A DNA stretch of 64,000 nucleotides from Sphingosinicella microcystinivorans (GTDB lineage Bacteria; Pseudomonadota; Alphaproteobacteria; Sphingomonadales; Sphingomonadaceae). The stretch is from assembly GCF_003634215.1 (NCBI RefSeq), contig NZ_RBWX01000007.1:50001-114000 (forward strand). Direction: 5' to 3'. Numbering within the stretch: position 1 is the stretch's first letter; every line of letters begins with the position of its first letter. Under the pieces are notes generated by a model, which was not told where the DNA came from, did no database searches, and worked only from the letters and a program-made list of their open reading frames with translations. This document shows positions 56,328 through 64,000 of this stretch, one piece after another. Made by a program: the position numbers and the translations under genes.

Positions 56328-59060
56328 TTAGAAGTTTACCTTCACGCCGCCGGAGAAGTACCGACCCATCACTTCATAGTTCGGATTGGTGTACTGCGTG
56401 CGCGGGGCGCTCACGTTGAATAGATTGTTGACGTTGCCGTAGAGCGTGAACTCGCCAACCTTCATACGCATGCCGAAATCCACATAGGTACGGCTGCTGA
56501 TATCGTTGTTGAGGATCGGCTGTCCGTTTGGTCCGATCTGATTGCTGTAGATGCCGCCATCGACATAACGGAATCGCAGGTCGCTGCCGAAGCGCTCATC
56601 CTGATAGGTGATCGTCGCGGTTCCGCGCCATTTCGGGGTCGAGAACACGGTATCGCCGCCGACGATGCCTGCGCGATCCGTTACGCGAACGCCGTCGTCG
56701 ATCAGCAGTTCGATCACGTGTGTTGCAAGCGCGCGGAACGTCAGCGAGCCGGCGCCGACGGGCATCTGGTAGGACGCTTCAAGATCGATGCCCTTGGTTT
56801 CGTACTTCGCAAGGTTGCGGAAGGTCCGCAGCACCGAGACCAGCCCCCCGCTGGAATCGCGCTCGATCAGTCCGCCGCAGGTGTTGTCGCTCGGATTTTC
56901 CGCGTAGCAGAGACCCAGCACGTCCTGTCCTAGAAGGGTCACGATGACGTCGTCGATTTTGATCTTATAGAAATCGGCCGAAACCCGCAGGCCTGGGACG
57001 AAATTCGGGGAGTAAGAACCGCCGAGCGTCAGCGTGTGCGCGACTTCGGGATCCAGATCGGGATTGCCGCCCGTGTAGCTGTACACGTTGAGCGCAAGCG
57101 CGTTGCTGCGGAACGGATCAATCATGTTGCCGAGATTGGTGGCACGGGCGAGATAATATTCGGTAATGCTGGGCGAACGAATATCACGCGAATAGACGGC
57201 CCTCAGCAGCAGGTCGTTGAAGAGCCGCAGCGTGCTGCCGGTCTTCCAAGTCCAGATGCCGCCGCTCGTGCTGTAGTCGGAGTAGCGGATCGCACCGTTC
57301 ACGTCGAGGCGTGCTGTATCGGCGACATCGAGCAGCGGTGCGTTTACCTCCGCGAAGAACTCCTTCACGTCGAAACCGCCGTTGGTGGCCGAGAAGTTGA
57401 GCGGCGTCAGTTGGCGGTTTACCGAGTAGGGGTCGGTTGAGTTGGTCGTGAACTCTTCCCAGCGCCAGTCGCTGCCGACAGCGATGTCCACGGGCCCGGC
57501 CCACATTGAGAAAAGCTCTCCGCTGAGGCTGACGCCAGCGGTGTCGAGCTTGGTCGTTGTCACCGAACCACCCGACGCGAAAGAATAAGCGCGCGCCGCA
57601 TCGGTGATGTTGCCATTGCCGAGGATGTTGATGGGAACGCAGGCCGGATCATCGTTTGCGAGATTCGCGTCGGCATTGACGCGGCAGACCGGCGTACCGC
57701 CGACCAGAACCGAATCGACCGCACGGTTGAAATTGGCGGTGATCCTCTGGTTGTCCAGCCACTGATCGTTCTTCAGTTCACCATGATTGTAGTAGGCGCG
57801 ATATTTCCATCGATCCCCGATCGAACCATCGACGCCAGCCGCGATCTCCATGTTGCGGCGCTTGTAACGATAGTTGAGGAACCGGTCCGGCCCCACGTCG
57901 TCCAGGATGCGTCCCAGAACGAATGGTCCGGTGACACCTGCCGTGGCGAGTTGTGTGCGTGCCTGATCCGTTAGGAACGCGTTGTCCGGCATGATGACGG
58001 CGATGGGCGTGTCCGGGAAGAACGTGAAATCGGACGACATGCGGTTGTAGCGGGCATCGACCCAAAACTTCATCGTGTCCGTCACGTCATAGCTCGCGCG
58101 CGCGAAAACGTTGATGCGCTTGTAAGGCGTGCTGACCGAGAGATACTCGTAGAGGCCCTGACCGTCGCCGCCGACAGTCTGCTGGCCGAACGTTTCGCTG
58201 CCGAGCGGCAGCGGGCCGACCGAACCATCGGGATTGAAGATCAGATTGTAGGGTGCCGCCGTCAGGCTGAGGATTGAGCCGCCACGATTGAGGATGGTGT
58301 ACTTGATATCTTCAGTCAGAACGAGTTGACCGTCAGCACGCTGAAAGAGGCCGCCGTTCATGTTCTTGCGTGAATCGCGATCCCAGGCGCCTTTGTCCTG
58401 CAGATATTCGCCAGCGATCATGAAATGCCCGCGGTCGTCGGCGAATTTCGTGCCCCAAGCAAGGTCGCCGCCGTAGCGTTGGCCGTCGCCGTATGTGGAC
58501 ACACCCGTGTTGAGCCCCGCTTTTACGCCTGTCATATTGTCGTCGATGATGAGGTTGACGACACCCGCGACGGCGCCCGAACCCCAAGCGGCGGACGCGC
58601 CGCCGGTCACCACGTCAACGCGCTTGATCACATTCTGCGGCACAGAGTTAAGATCGGCGGAGCCGGTGAAGCGGTAACCGTTGAACAGTGTCAGCGTGCG
58701 CGTAATGCCGAGCCCGCGAAGGTCGGCCGGCGATGCCGCTGCGTTCGTATTGCCCGTGGTCGTGGCAGGTGTGTTCGTAGCGCGGAACTGCGGAACGTCG
58801 TTCAGCGCCTGCGCGATGCTCGGCCGATTGCCCTGCGCCAGCTCCTCTACCCCCAGAACGGTCGTCGGGGTCGGCGCATCAAAGCCCGAGCGTTGGATGC
58901 GCGAGCCCGTGACGATGATAAGTTCGGAGTTTTCCGCAGCGTTCGATTCTGCTGCATCCTGCGCGAACGCGGAGTTGGAAAATGTAAGCGCAAGGCCTAG
59001 CGCCAATACACTCACCGAAGCCGCGCGCGCGGATGAACGGATACCAAGCATGGAAGTCAT
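56328..59060 (-). CDS. TonB-dependent receptor (tandem copy A)
   Basis: 910-residue receptor with a signal peptide (SVLALGLALTFSNSAFA), an N-terminal ELIIVTGSRIQRSGFDAPTP segment, a plug with VDVVTGGASAAWGSGAV, and a large barrel ending GGVKVNF. It resembles copy B at 59471-62212 in the same order of motifs (FDAPTPTTV, SPADLRGLG, TLTLFNGYR versus TLVLINGRR). The ATG at 59060 follows AAAAGGGGACTGTC. The substrate is unknown. Confidence 0.93.
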   Translation of the reverse strand: MTSMLGIRSSARAASVSVLALGLALTFSNSAFAQDAAESNAAENSELIIVTGSRIQRSGFDAPTPTTVLGVEELAQGNRPSIAQALNDVPQFRATNTPATTTGNTNAAASPADLRGLGITRTLTLFNGYRFTGSADLNSVPQNVIKRVDVVTGGASAAWGSGAVAGVVNLIIDDNMTGVKAGLNTGVSTYGDGQRYGGDLAWGTKFADDRGHFMIAGEYLQDKGAWDRDSRKNMNGGLFQRADGQLVLTEDIKYTILNRGGSILSLTAAPYNLIFNPDGSVGPLPLGSETFGQQTVGGDGQGLYEYLSVSTPYKRINVFARASYDVTDTMKFWVDARYNRMSSDFTFFPDTPIAVIMPDNAFLTDQARTQLATAGVTGPFVLGRILDDVGPDRFLNYRYKRRNMEIAAGVDGSIGDRWKYRAYYNHGELKNDQWLDNQRITANFNRAVDSVLVGGTPVCRVNADANLANDDPACVPINILGNGNITDAARAYSFASGGSVTTTKLDTAGVSLSGELFSMWAGPVDIAVGSDWRWEEFTTNSTDPYSVNRQLTPLNFSATNGGFDVKEFFAEVNAPLLDVADTARLDVNGAIRYSDYSTSGGIWTWKTGSTLRLFNDLLLRAVYSRDIRSPSITEYYLARATNLGNMIDPFRSNALALNVYSYTGGNPDLDPEVAHTLTLGGSYSPNFVPGLRVSADFYKIKIDDVIVTLLGQDVLGLCYAENPSDNTCGGLIERDSSGGLVSVLRTFRNLAKYETKGIDLEASYQMPVGAGSLTFRALATHVIELLIDDGVRVTDRAGIVGGDTVFSTPKWRGTATITYQDERFGSDLRFRYVDGGIYSNQIGPNGQPILNNDISSRTYVDFGMRMKVGEFTLYGNVNNLFNVSAPRTQYTNPNYEVMGRYFSGGVKVNF

Positions 59061-59153
59061 GACAGTCCCCTTTTGACCTGCTTCGAAATGTGGCGTTCGT
59101 CTACTCACGCGAACGTTATTTCGACCGTGGAAAGTTCACCAAAACTTTCGGCC

Positions 59154-59202
59154 TGTCCACATCAATATCCTAAATGGGACGTAATTTTCCCTATGGGTTG
59201 CT
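59154..59202 (-). promoter_or_regulatory. Conserved 49-nt upstream element, copy A
   Basis: About 40 of 49 bases match the element at 62311-62360. The identical parts include ATATCCT, GGACG and CTATGGGTTGCT (as read on the plus strand). It lies 94-142 bases before the receptor start. It probably contains the promoter and a regulator-binding site. Confidence 0.6.
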
Positions 59203-59414
59203 GTGAAAACACACCAACGGCCGTCGCGAGGCCCGTCAAAAGCTGTTTTCGATCATTCCCCACACCAGGCTGGTCCGGCGAAGGGCTTATTAGCTTGCAC
59301 ATTGCCAGTAACCGCCTCGCCCGGCGTGCTGGCTGGAAGCAATGGATGTTTAGTGGGGTGGAGGCCTGCGCTCAACGCTGATCCGCGCCTACCTTTTTGA
59401 ATGGCGAACAAAAA

Positions 59415-59446
59415 ATGCCCGCGGATCGAGGTCGATCCGCGGGCAT
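59415..59446 (-). terminator. Hairpin terminator of receptor copy B
   Basis: ATGCCCGCGGATCG pairs with CGATCCGCGGGCAT, a 14-bp stem with a 4-base loop, preceded by AAAAAA, which reads as a T-run on the minus strand. It is 25 bases after the stop of copy B and similar to the hairpin downstream of copy A. Confidence 0.85.
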
Positions 59447-59470
59447 CTTGTTCCCGACCCGGGAGGGAAA

Positions 59471-62212
59471 TTAGAAGTTGATACGGGCTCCGACCGTGAA
59501 ATAGCGGCCGATCAGATCGTGATATGGTGAGCTGACCGCAGCGACCGCCGGATCACGGTCGAAGAGGTTCTGGACGTTGCCGTAGACGGTGAACTTCTTG
59601 CCGTCGCCGTACGGGATGTACGCACGGGCACCGAGGTCGAAGTACCAGCGAGCCGAGATGCTGTTGGACGGATCCTGGTTTGGCAGCACGTTTGCCGGAG
59701 CATAGCCACCGCCGTCGACGTAGCGAACGCGGAGGTCCGCGCCGATGCGCTCGCTTTCGTAAACGGAGGAGAGCGTTCCGCGCCATTGCGGGACGAGGAA
59801 GGGCTGTTGCGAACCGAGGTAACCAACGCCATCGATTTTCACGACCGTGTTGTCGAGTGCCAGCGTGTCCGTGTAGTTCGCAAGGGCGCGAACGTTCAGT
59901 TGACCCGGAAGACCGATGCTGTCGAGGTCGGTCTTGTAGGATGCTTCGAAGTCGAGGCCCTTGGTCCTGAACTTGGCAATGTTCAGGTACGCGGCGTTGA
60001 TGGTCGCAATCGCGCCCGTGCCGTCACGAACGATCTGGTCGCAAGCGGCCTGGATGTTCGAATTGTAGCAGTTGTTGACGATGGTCTGTGCATTCAGCGT
60101 CGTGATGACATCATCGATCTTGATGTCATAGTAGTCAGCCGAGAAGCGGAGGCCCGGGAGGAAGCTCGGCGTCAGGACGATGCCGACGGTGAGCGTATCA
60201 GCCTTTTCGGGCTGCAGCTCAGGATTACCGCCCGTGTAGGCGATGATGCTCGTCAGCGGGCTACTCGGACGGCCGAGATCGTTCACCGACGTGTACAGCG
60301 TGGAGCGGGTACCGAAGAGTTCGGTGATGCTGGCTGCACGGACGTCACGCGAGCGCGTTGCACGCAGCGTGATGCTTTCGTTGATGTCCCACGTTGCGCC
60401 GACCTTCCAGGCCCAGATCGTGCCTTCGGTGCTGTAGTCCGACCAGCGGGCTGCTGCGTTGACCATCAGCTTTTCGGCGAACGGCAGGTCCGCAAGAACC
60501 GGCACTGCAACTTCGACGAAGGCTTCCTTCACGTTGTTGCCGACACCGTCGATGTTCACGCCGTTGATCGTCGTGAAACGATTCGCCAGCGCGTTTTCAT
60601 CGTACTGGGAACGGAAGCTCTGCTTGCGATAGTCAAAGCCGGTCGCGAACGAAACCGGGTGGTTCCACAGTTCGAACGGCTCGCCGCTCAGCGTGAACCC
60701 CGCGTTGGTCAGCTTGTAAGTCTGGACCACGTTCCAATCGGCGGTTGCATAATCAATAGCAGCCGCATCGGCATTGCCCGAACCAAACAGATTGAGCGGC
60801 CGACACTCCGTCGTCGGGTCCGTGAGCGCAATGCGGCAGACAGGGGTTCCGCCCGGTCCCGTCACAGCATCCACGGCATTGAAGAAGTTCTCACGAAGCG
60901 TGATGTCCTTCAGGGTCATATCCTGCGTCTGCTTACCCTTGCTGACGAAAGCAGAATAACGCCACTTGCCGTCGGCGAAGCTGCCGTCGAAGCCGATCGC
61001 ACCCTGGTAGGTCTCACGCTCGAAGTCGTACCGCGCCAGCGACATGTCGGTGAGCGCGCGGCCCATCCGGAACTCAGTCTGGCCGGCGGTCGCGAGCTGG
61101 CTCTTGATCGCGTCGGACAGGTAGGCGTTGTCAGCCTGAATGGTCAGCTGATTGATGCCGAGGTCCGGGAAGAAGACGCGCTCATTCCAAACGCGGTTAT
61201 AGTTGCCTTCAGCCCACACGGTGAACGTGTCGGTGAGGTCGTAGCTGGTGCGCACCAGCGCATTCACGCGCTCGATCGGAGCGGACAGTGAACGGTAGTT
61301 GTCGATGTGGTAGCCTTCGCCACCGATCATCAAACTGCCGCCGCCAGGGTTGATCTGGCCATACTGGTACGGCCGCAGCGTGCCGTCGTTATTGAAGACC
61401 TGGCCAGCAAGGACGCCGGTGTTGATGACACCCTGCTCGTGGCGATTGTTTTCTGTCAAGCCCATGGTGGGCTCCAAAAAGCCGTTCTCGTTCGGATAGA
61501 AAGCTGCAGCACCGATGCGCGGACGAGCGACGCCGGGGATGACGCCCTTGTCGTTGAGGTAGTCGGCGCCGAAGATCACGTGGCCGCGCCCGTCGTCGAA
61601 CTTGAAGCCGCCCGAACCCTCCAGGAGATACTTCTGACCGTCACCGCGCGATGAAATGCCGGTCTGCGCGCCGAGCTCGATGCCCTCGCGCTTGTTGTCG
61701 AGCATGATGTTGACCACGCCCGCGACGGCGTCGGTGCCGTAAGCGGCCGAGGCGCCGCCGGTCACAACGTCGATGCTCTTCACCAGCCCGTAGGGGATCG
61801 TCTGCAGGTCGTTGATGGTGACGTAGCGGCGTCCGTTGATGAGAACGAGCGTGCGCGATGCACCGAGGCCGCGAAGGTCCGCCGGTGAAACGCCCGAAGT
61901 CGTCACCGTGTTCGTCGAGGTTGCGCTCTGCGACATGCGGAACTGCGGAAGGTCGGCGAGTGCCGCCTGGATGTCCGTACGCCCGGCGATCTTCAGGTCT
62001 GCCGCGCTGACGACCGTGGTCGGCGTCGGCGCGTCGAAGCCGACCGTGCTGATGCGCGAGCCGGTGATGATGATGACCTCCGAATTTTCGGCTGCGGTTG
62101 TGTCTGCGGCTTCCTGCGCAGATGCCGGACCGGAAACCGCGAGTGCGATTCCAATCGCCAGCGCGCTGGCCGACGCGATGCGGGTGGATGAACGGATAAC
62201 AGGCATAGTCAT
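59471..62212 (-). CDS. TonB-dependent receptor (tandem copy B)
   Basis: 913-residue receptor with a signal peptide (ALAIGIALAVSGPASAQ), a TonB-box-like stretch (SEVIIITGSRISTVGFDAPT), a plug with VDVVTGGASAAYGTDAVAGV and barrel ending FTVGARINF. The whole organisation parallels copy A. ATG at 62212 with AGAGGGGACTGTC before it; the open frame extends upstream without a signal peptide. Both tandem receptors probably respond to the same signal. Confidence 0.94.
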   Translation of the reverse strand: MTMPVIRSSTRIASASALAIGIALAVSGPASAQEAADTTAAENSEVIIITGSRISTVGFDAPTPTTVVSAADLKIAGRTDIQAALADLPQFRMSQSATSTNTVTTSGVSPADLRGLGASRTLVLINGRRYVTINDLQTIPYGLVKSIDVVTGGASAAYGTDAVAGVVNIMLDNKREGIELGAQTGISSRGDGQKYLLEGSGGFKFDDGRGHVIFGADYLNDKGVIPGVARPRIGAAAFYPNENGFLEPTMGLTENNRHEQGVINTGVLAGQVFNNDGTLRPYQYGQINPGGGSLMIGGEGYHIDNYRSLSAPIERVNALVRTSYDLTDTFTVWAEGNYNRVWNERVFFPDLGINQLTIQADNAYLSDAIKSQLATAGQTEFRMGRALTDMSLARYDFERETYQGAIGFDGSFADGKWRYSAFVSKGKQTQDMTLKDITLRENFFNAVDAVTGPGGTPVCRIALTDPTTECRPLNLFGSGNADAAAIDYATADWNVVQTYKLTNAGFTLSGEPFELWNHPVSFATGFDYRKQSFRSQYDENALANRFTTINGVNIDGVGNNVKEAFVEVAVPVLADLPFAEKLMVNAAARWSDYSTEGTIWAWKVGATWDINESITLRATRSRDVRAASITELFGTRSTLYTSVNDLGRPSSPLTSIIAYTGGNPELQPEKADTLTVGIVLTPSFLPGLRFSADYYDIKIDDVITTLNAQTIVNNCYNSNIQAACDQIVRDGTGAIATINAAYLNIAKFRTKGLDFEASYKTDLDSIGLPGQLNVRALANYTDTLALDNTVVKIDGVGYLGSQQPFLVPQWRGTLSSVYESERIGADLRVRYVDGGGYAPANVLPNQDPSNSISARWYFDLGARAYIPYGDGKKFTVYGNVQNLFDRDPAVAAVSSPYHDLIGRYFTVGARINF

Positions 62213-62310
62213 GACAGTCCCCTCTTGACGTGCGTGTGAAGGAAATCGCGCTCGGCGCGGTTGCGCGAGCGTCTGTTTCAAAATCGGAAAATCACCCAAA
62301 AATTTTCAGT

Positions 62311-62360
62311 TGTCTACATCGATATCCTGAATAGGACGATGTTTCTCTCTATGGGTTGCT
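62311..62360 (-). promoter_or_regulatory. Conserved 50-nt upstream element, copy B
   Basis: Counterpart of the element at 59154-59202. It lies 99-148 bases before the copy B start and overlaps the stop codon of the serine hydrolase upstream. It contains TCCTGAATAGGA, with TCCT and AGGA inverted around GAAT. Confidence 0.6.
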
Positions 62361-63840
62361 ATTTAACAACACGGTAAAGAACGTGCGGCTGCGAGGAGAA
62401 CGACATTTTCCGGTCGTTCTCCGGCCCATAGAACTCAAGCTTCTCGAACGGGCCGCCGTCGCGTGCTGCCGTAACCTGCTCGTAGAGCTGCGGTCCGATC
62501 TGCTCCCAATAGGTCTTGTTGCCGCGATTCTCGACCACGAGACCATGCGGCCCGGAGGCGCTGACCTTGATGTCGAACTCGGGCTGCGGCGGATCGCTGT
62601 AGGTCCGGCGGTTCGTGCGATAGGCGCCGACCGTCGGCGTGGATGTGCCGGTCCAGCGCGGCGCGGGGTTTTCAGGGAAAACGCGGCCGATAATGGCGTT
62701 CTGAAGCTCCGTGCGTGCGCCGTAGCTTCCCCAGCCACCTGTCGTGGACACGAAGAAGCCGAAGTCGGCCTCAGGTGCGAGGATCAGGAACGAGTGGAAA
62801 TCGGCGGTGTTGCCGCCATGGCCGACAAGGCGCGGCCCCGCCTCGCGCACGACCATGTAGCCATACGCCATGCCCGGCAGAGACGGTGCATTCTTGTGAA
62901 GCGTCTCGCGCATCAGCTTCATGGTTTCCGGTTTCAGGATGCGCGCGTCGCCAAGCGCGCCGTCGCCGAGATGGGCGAGCATGAAGCGCGCCATGTCGGG
63001 GCCCGTCGCGGAAGCTGAGCCTGCGGGCATGATGTTCCCATAAAGCTCGAACGGCTTGGCGACGAAGCGGCCATCCTTGAGTTCGTAGCCGAGCGCCATG
63101 TTTTCGGCGCGCGTGCCCGTCAGCGGCTCGCGAAAGGTCGCGCTTGTCATTCCGAGCGGGCTGAAGATGTGGCGGTCGATGTAGTCAGGGAACGCCTCGC
63201 CCGAGACGCGCTCCACGATATAGCCGGCGATCGCCGAGCCATAGTTGGAATACGAGGTTTCGACTCCCGAGTCGCGAACGCGGGTGGGGATGTTGTTCTT
63301 CAGGAATGTGCCGAGTGGAACGAAGCCTGCCGGGCTTTCCACCGTAATGCCGCCCCTGTCTTCAAGGCCGGGTGCGTGGGTAAGAAGGTCGCGGACGAGG
63401 ATCGGCTTCGCGTATGTGGCTGGAATCTTGAAGTCGAGGTATTTGTTGACGTCGTCGTCCAGCTTCACGCGCCCTTTTTCGACCTGCTGCATAAGCGCGG
63501 TCCAGGTGAACAGCTTTGATACCGATCCCGGTCGAAAGAGCGTCTTTTCGCCATCCACCGGTATTTTTCGATCGATATCGGCGTAGCCGTAACCCTTGCT
63601 GAAAACGACCTTTCCGCCGGAAACCACGGTGACGACGGCGCCTGCCACCTCCCGCGTGGCAATTTGCTGCGCCATCACGCCGTCGACGAACTCCGGGAGC
63701 CCGGCAAGGCGCGCTGGATCGACGTTTGTGACGGACGCGGTCGGCGCTGCGGCCGAGGGCGCAGTTGCCAGAAGTGCGAGAGCAAGCGCAGCCCCGCCGA
63801 AAACACGCCGCATTGCCACGGACCGATTGCGTTCGCGCAT
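62359..63840 (-). CDS. Exported serine hydrolase (class C beta-lactamase/DD-peptidase-like)
   Basis: 493 residues with a signal peptide (VFGGAALALALLATAPSAAA). The catalytic Ser106 and Lys109 are in SVSK (RPGSVSKLF), YSN (TSYSNYGS) follows near residue 197, and HGG replaces KTG (VGHGGNTADF). An additional C-terminal domain of about 110 residues follows. It is a probable esterase or D-amino-acid/peptide hydrolase rather than a resistance enzyme. Start at the ATG at 63840, after GGGAGAGTCGGGGTG. It lies upstream of the tandem receptors on the same strand. Confidence 0.87.
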   Translation of the reverse strand: MRERNRSVAMRRVFGGAALALALLATAPSAAAPTASVTNVDPARLAGLPEFVDGVMAQQIATREVAGAVVTVVSGGKVVFSKGYGYADIDRKIPVDGEKTLFRPGSVSKLFTWTALMQQVEKGRVKLDDDVNKYLDFKIPATYAKPILVRDLLTHAPGLEDRGGITVESPAGFVPLGTFLKNNIPTRVRDSGVETSYSNYGSAIAGYIVERVSGEAFPDYIDRHIFSPLGMTSATFREPLTGTRAENMALGYELKDGRFVAKPFELYGNIMPAGSASATGPDMARFMLAHLGDGALGDARILKPETMKLMRETLHKNAPSLPGMAYGYMVVREAGPRLVGHGGNTADFHSFLILAPEADFGFFVSTTGGWGSYGARTELQNAIIGRVFPENPAPRWTGTSTPTVGAYRTNRRTYSDPPQPEFDIKVSASGPHGLVVENRGNKTYWEQIGPQLYEQVTAARDGGPFEKLEFYGPENDRKMSFSSQPHVLYRVVK

Positions 63841-63884
63841 CACCCCGACTCTCCCTTCCCAATGTTATGTTCCAGAATTTTGAC

Positions 63885-63899
63885 ATATCAGGATGATAT
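63885..63899. promoter_or_regulatory. Inverted repeat upstream of the serine hydrolase
   Basis: ATATCA and TGATAT, perfectly inverted around GGA, in an AT-rich stretch 45-59 bases before the start codon. It could overlap the promoter. The last 100 bases of the window show only AT-rich non-coding sequence. Confidence 0.4.
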
Positions 63900-64000
63900 T
63901 TTCAAATTGGGATTGTCAAAAAGCATACCTGCGTTTTCAGAAATAAATTTAATTCCATTTTATCAAACACATAACGAGATGCGTATCTCGTGTTGCAATT

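Larger units (their letters stand above)
59061..59470. other. Intergenic region between the tandem receptors
   Basis: 410 bases with no gene. From left to right it holds the leader and promoter region of copy A (with the conserved 49-nt element at 59154-59202), a plain stretch at about 59210-59400, and the terminator of copy B (59415-59446). Apart from these I see nothing in it. Confidence 0.65.

Overview
The window is about 64 kb of GC-rich chromosomal DNA from an alphaproteobacterium, most likely a member of the Sphingomonadales. This rests on the cytochrome oxidase operon order running into thrC and an M16 peptidase, the four large TonB-dependent receptors (TBDRs), the CarD regulator, the SUV3-like helicase followed by an S4 protein and FdxA, and the many exported hydrolases. 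Species-level placement cannot be made from the sequence alone. I see no rRNA, CRISPR array, insertion sequence, integrase or phage gene. There is one tRNA, tRNA-Leu(GAG).

Layout. 0-5 kb: the end of an aldehyde dehydrogenase, an MgtC-like protein, a nitronate monooxygenase, a SulP transporter, an orphan [2Fe-2S] subunit and a dienoyl-CoA isomerase-like crotonase. 5-17.7 kb: the aa3 cytochrome c oxidase operon (ctaC, ctaD, ctaB, a 37-residue protein, ctaG, ctaE, DUF983, SURF1, FAH), then a short opposite-strand block (YetF-like and two unknown proteins), then thrC, an M16 peptidase, a methyltransferase and a GNAT. 17.7-30.5 kb: housekeeping and envelope genes (M23 peptidase, SUV3-like helicase, S4 protein, ferredoxin, CarD, tRNA-Leu, an FCD fragment, two DUF4139 proteins, YaiI, a DEAD-box helicase, a GntR regulator). 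30.7-64 kb: an accessory, nutrient-acquisition half with four TBDRs, an OprB-like porin behind a Fur-box-like site, an IorAB-type molybdenum hydroxylase, five exported hydrolases and a tricarboxylate locus.

The most interesting region is 41.2-55.5 kb. A siderophore-type TBDR is followed by an overlapping four-gene operon (isocitrate/isopropylmalate dehydrogenase-like, cupin, methyltransferase, aconitase A-like) and a CitMHS citrate transporter. Convergent to these is a lone periplasmic solute-binding protein, divergent from a TctD/TctE-type two-component system, followed by an exported M20 peptidase, a PepSY membrane protein and an SGNH hydrolase. My inference is one regulated system that captures a metal-chelated or conjugated tricarboxylate, releases the metal and the acid, imports the acid and feeds it through an aconitase/dehydrogenase pair. 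Each protein family call is well supported; their functional linkage is a hypothesis.

A second theme is the tandem TBDR pair at 56.3-62.2 kb. Both genes carry the same roughly 49-nt upstream element and similar downstream hairpins, indicating a local duplication that included the control regions, next to a penicillin-binding-protein-like serine hydrolase.
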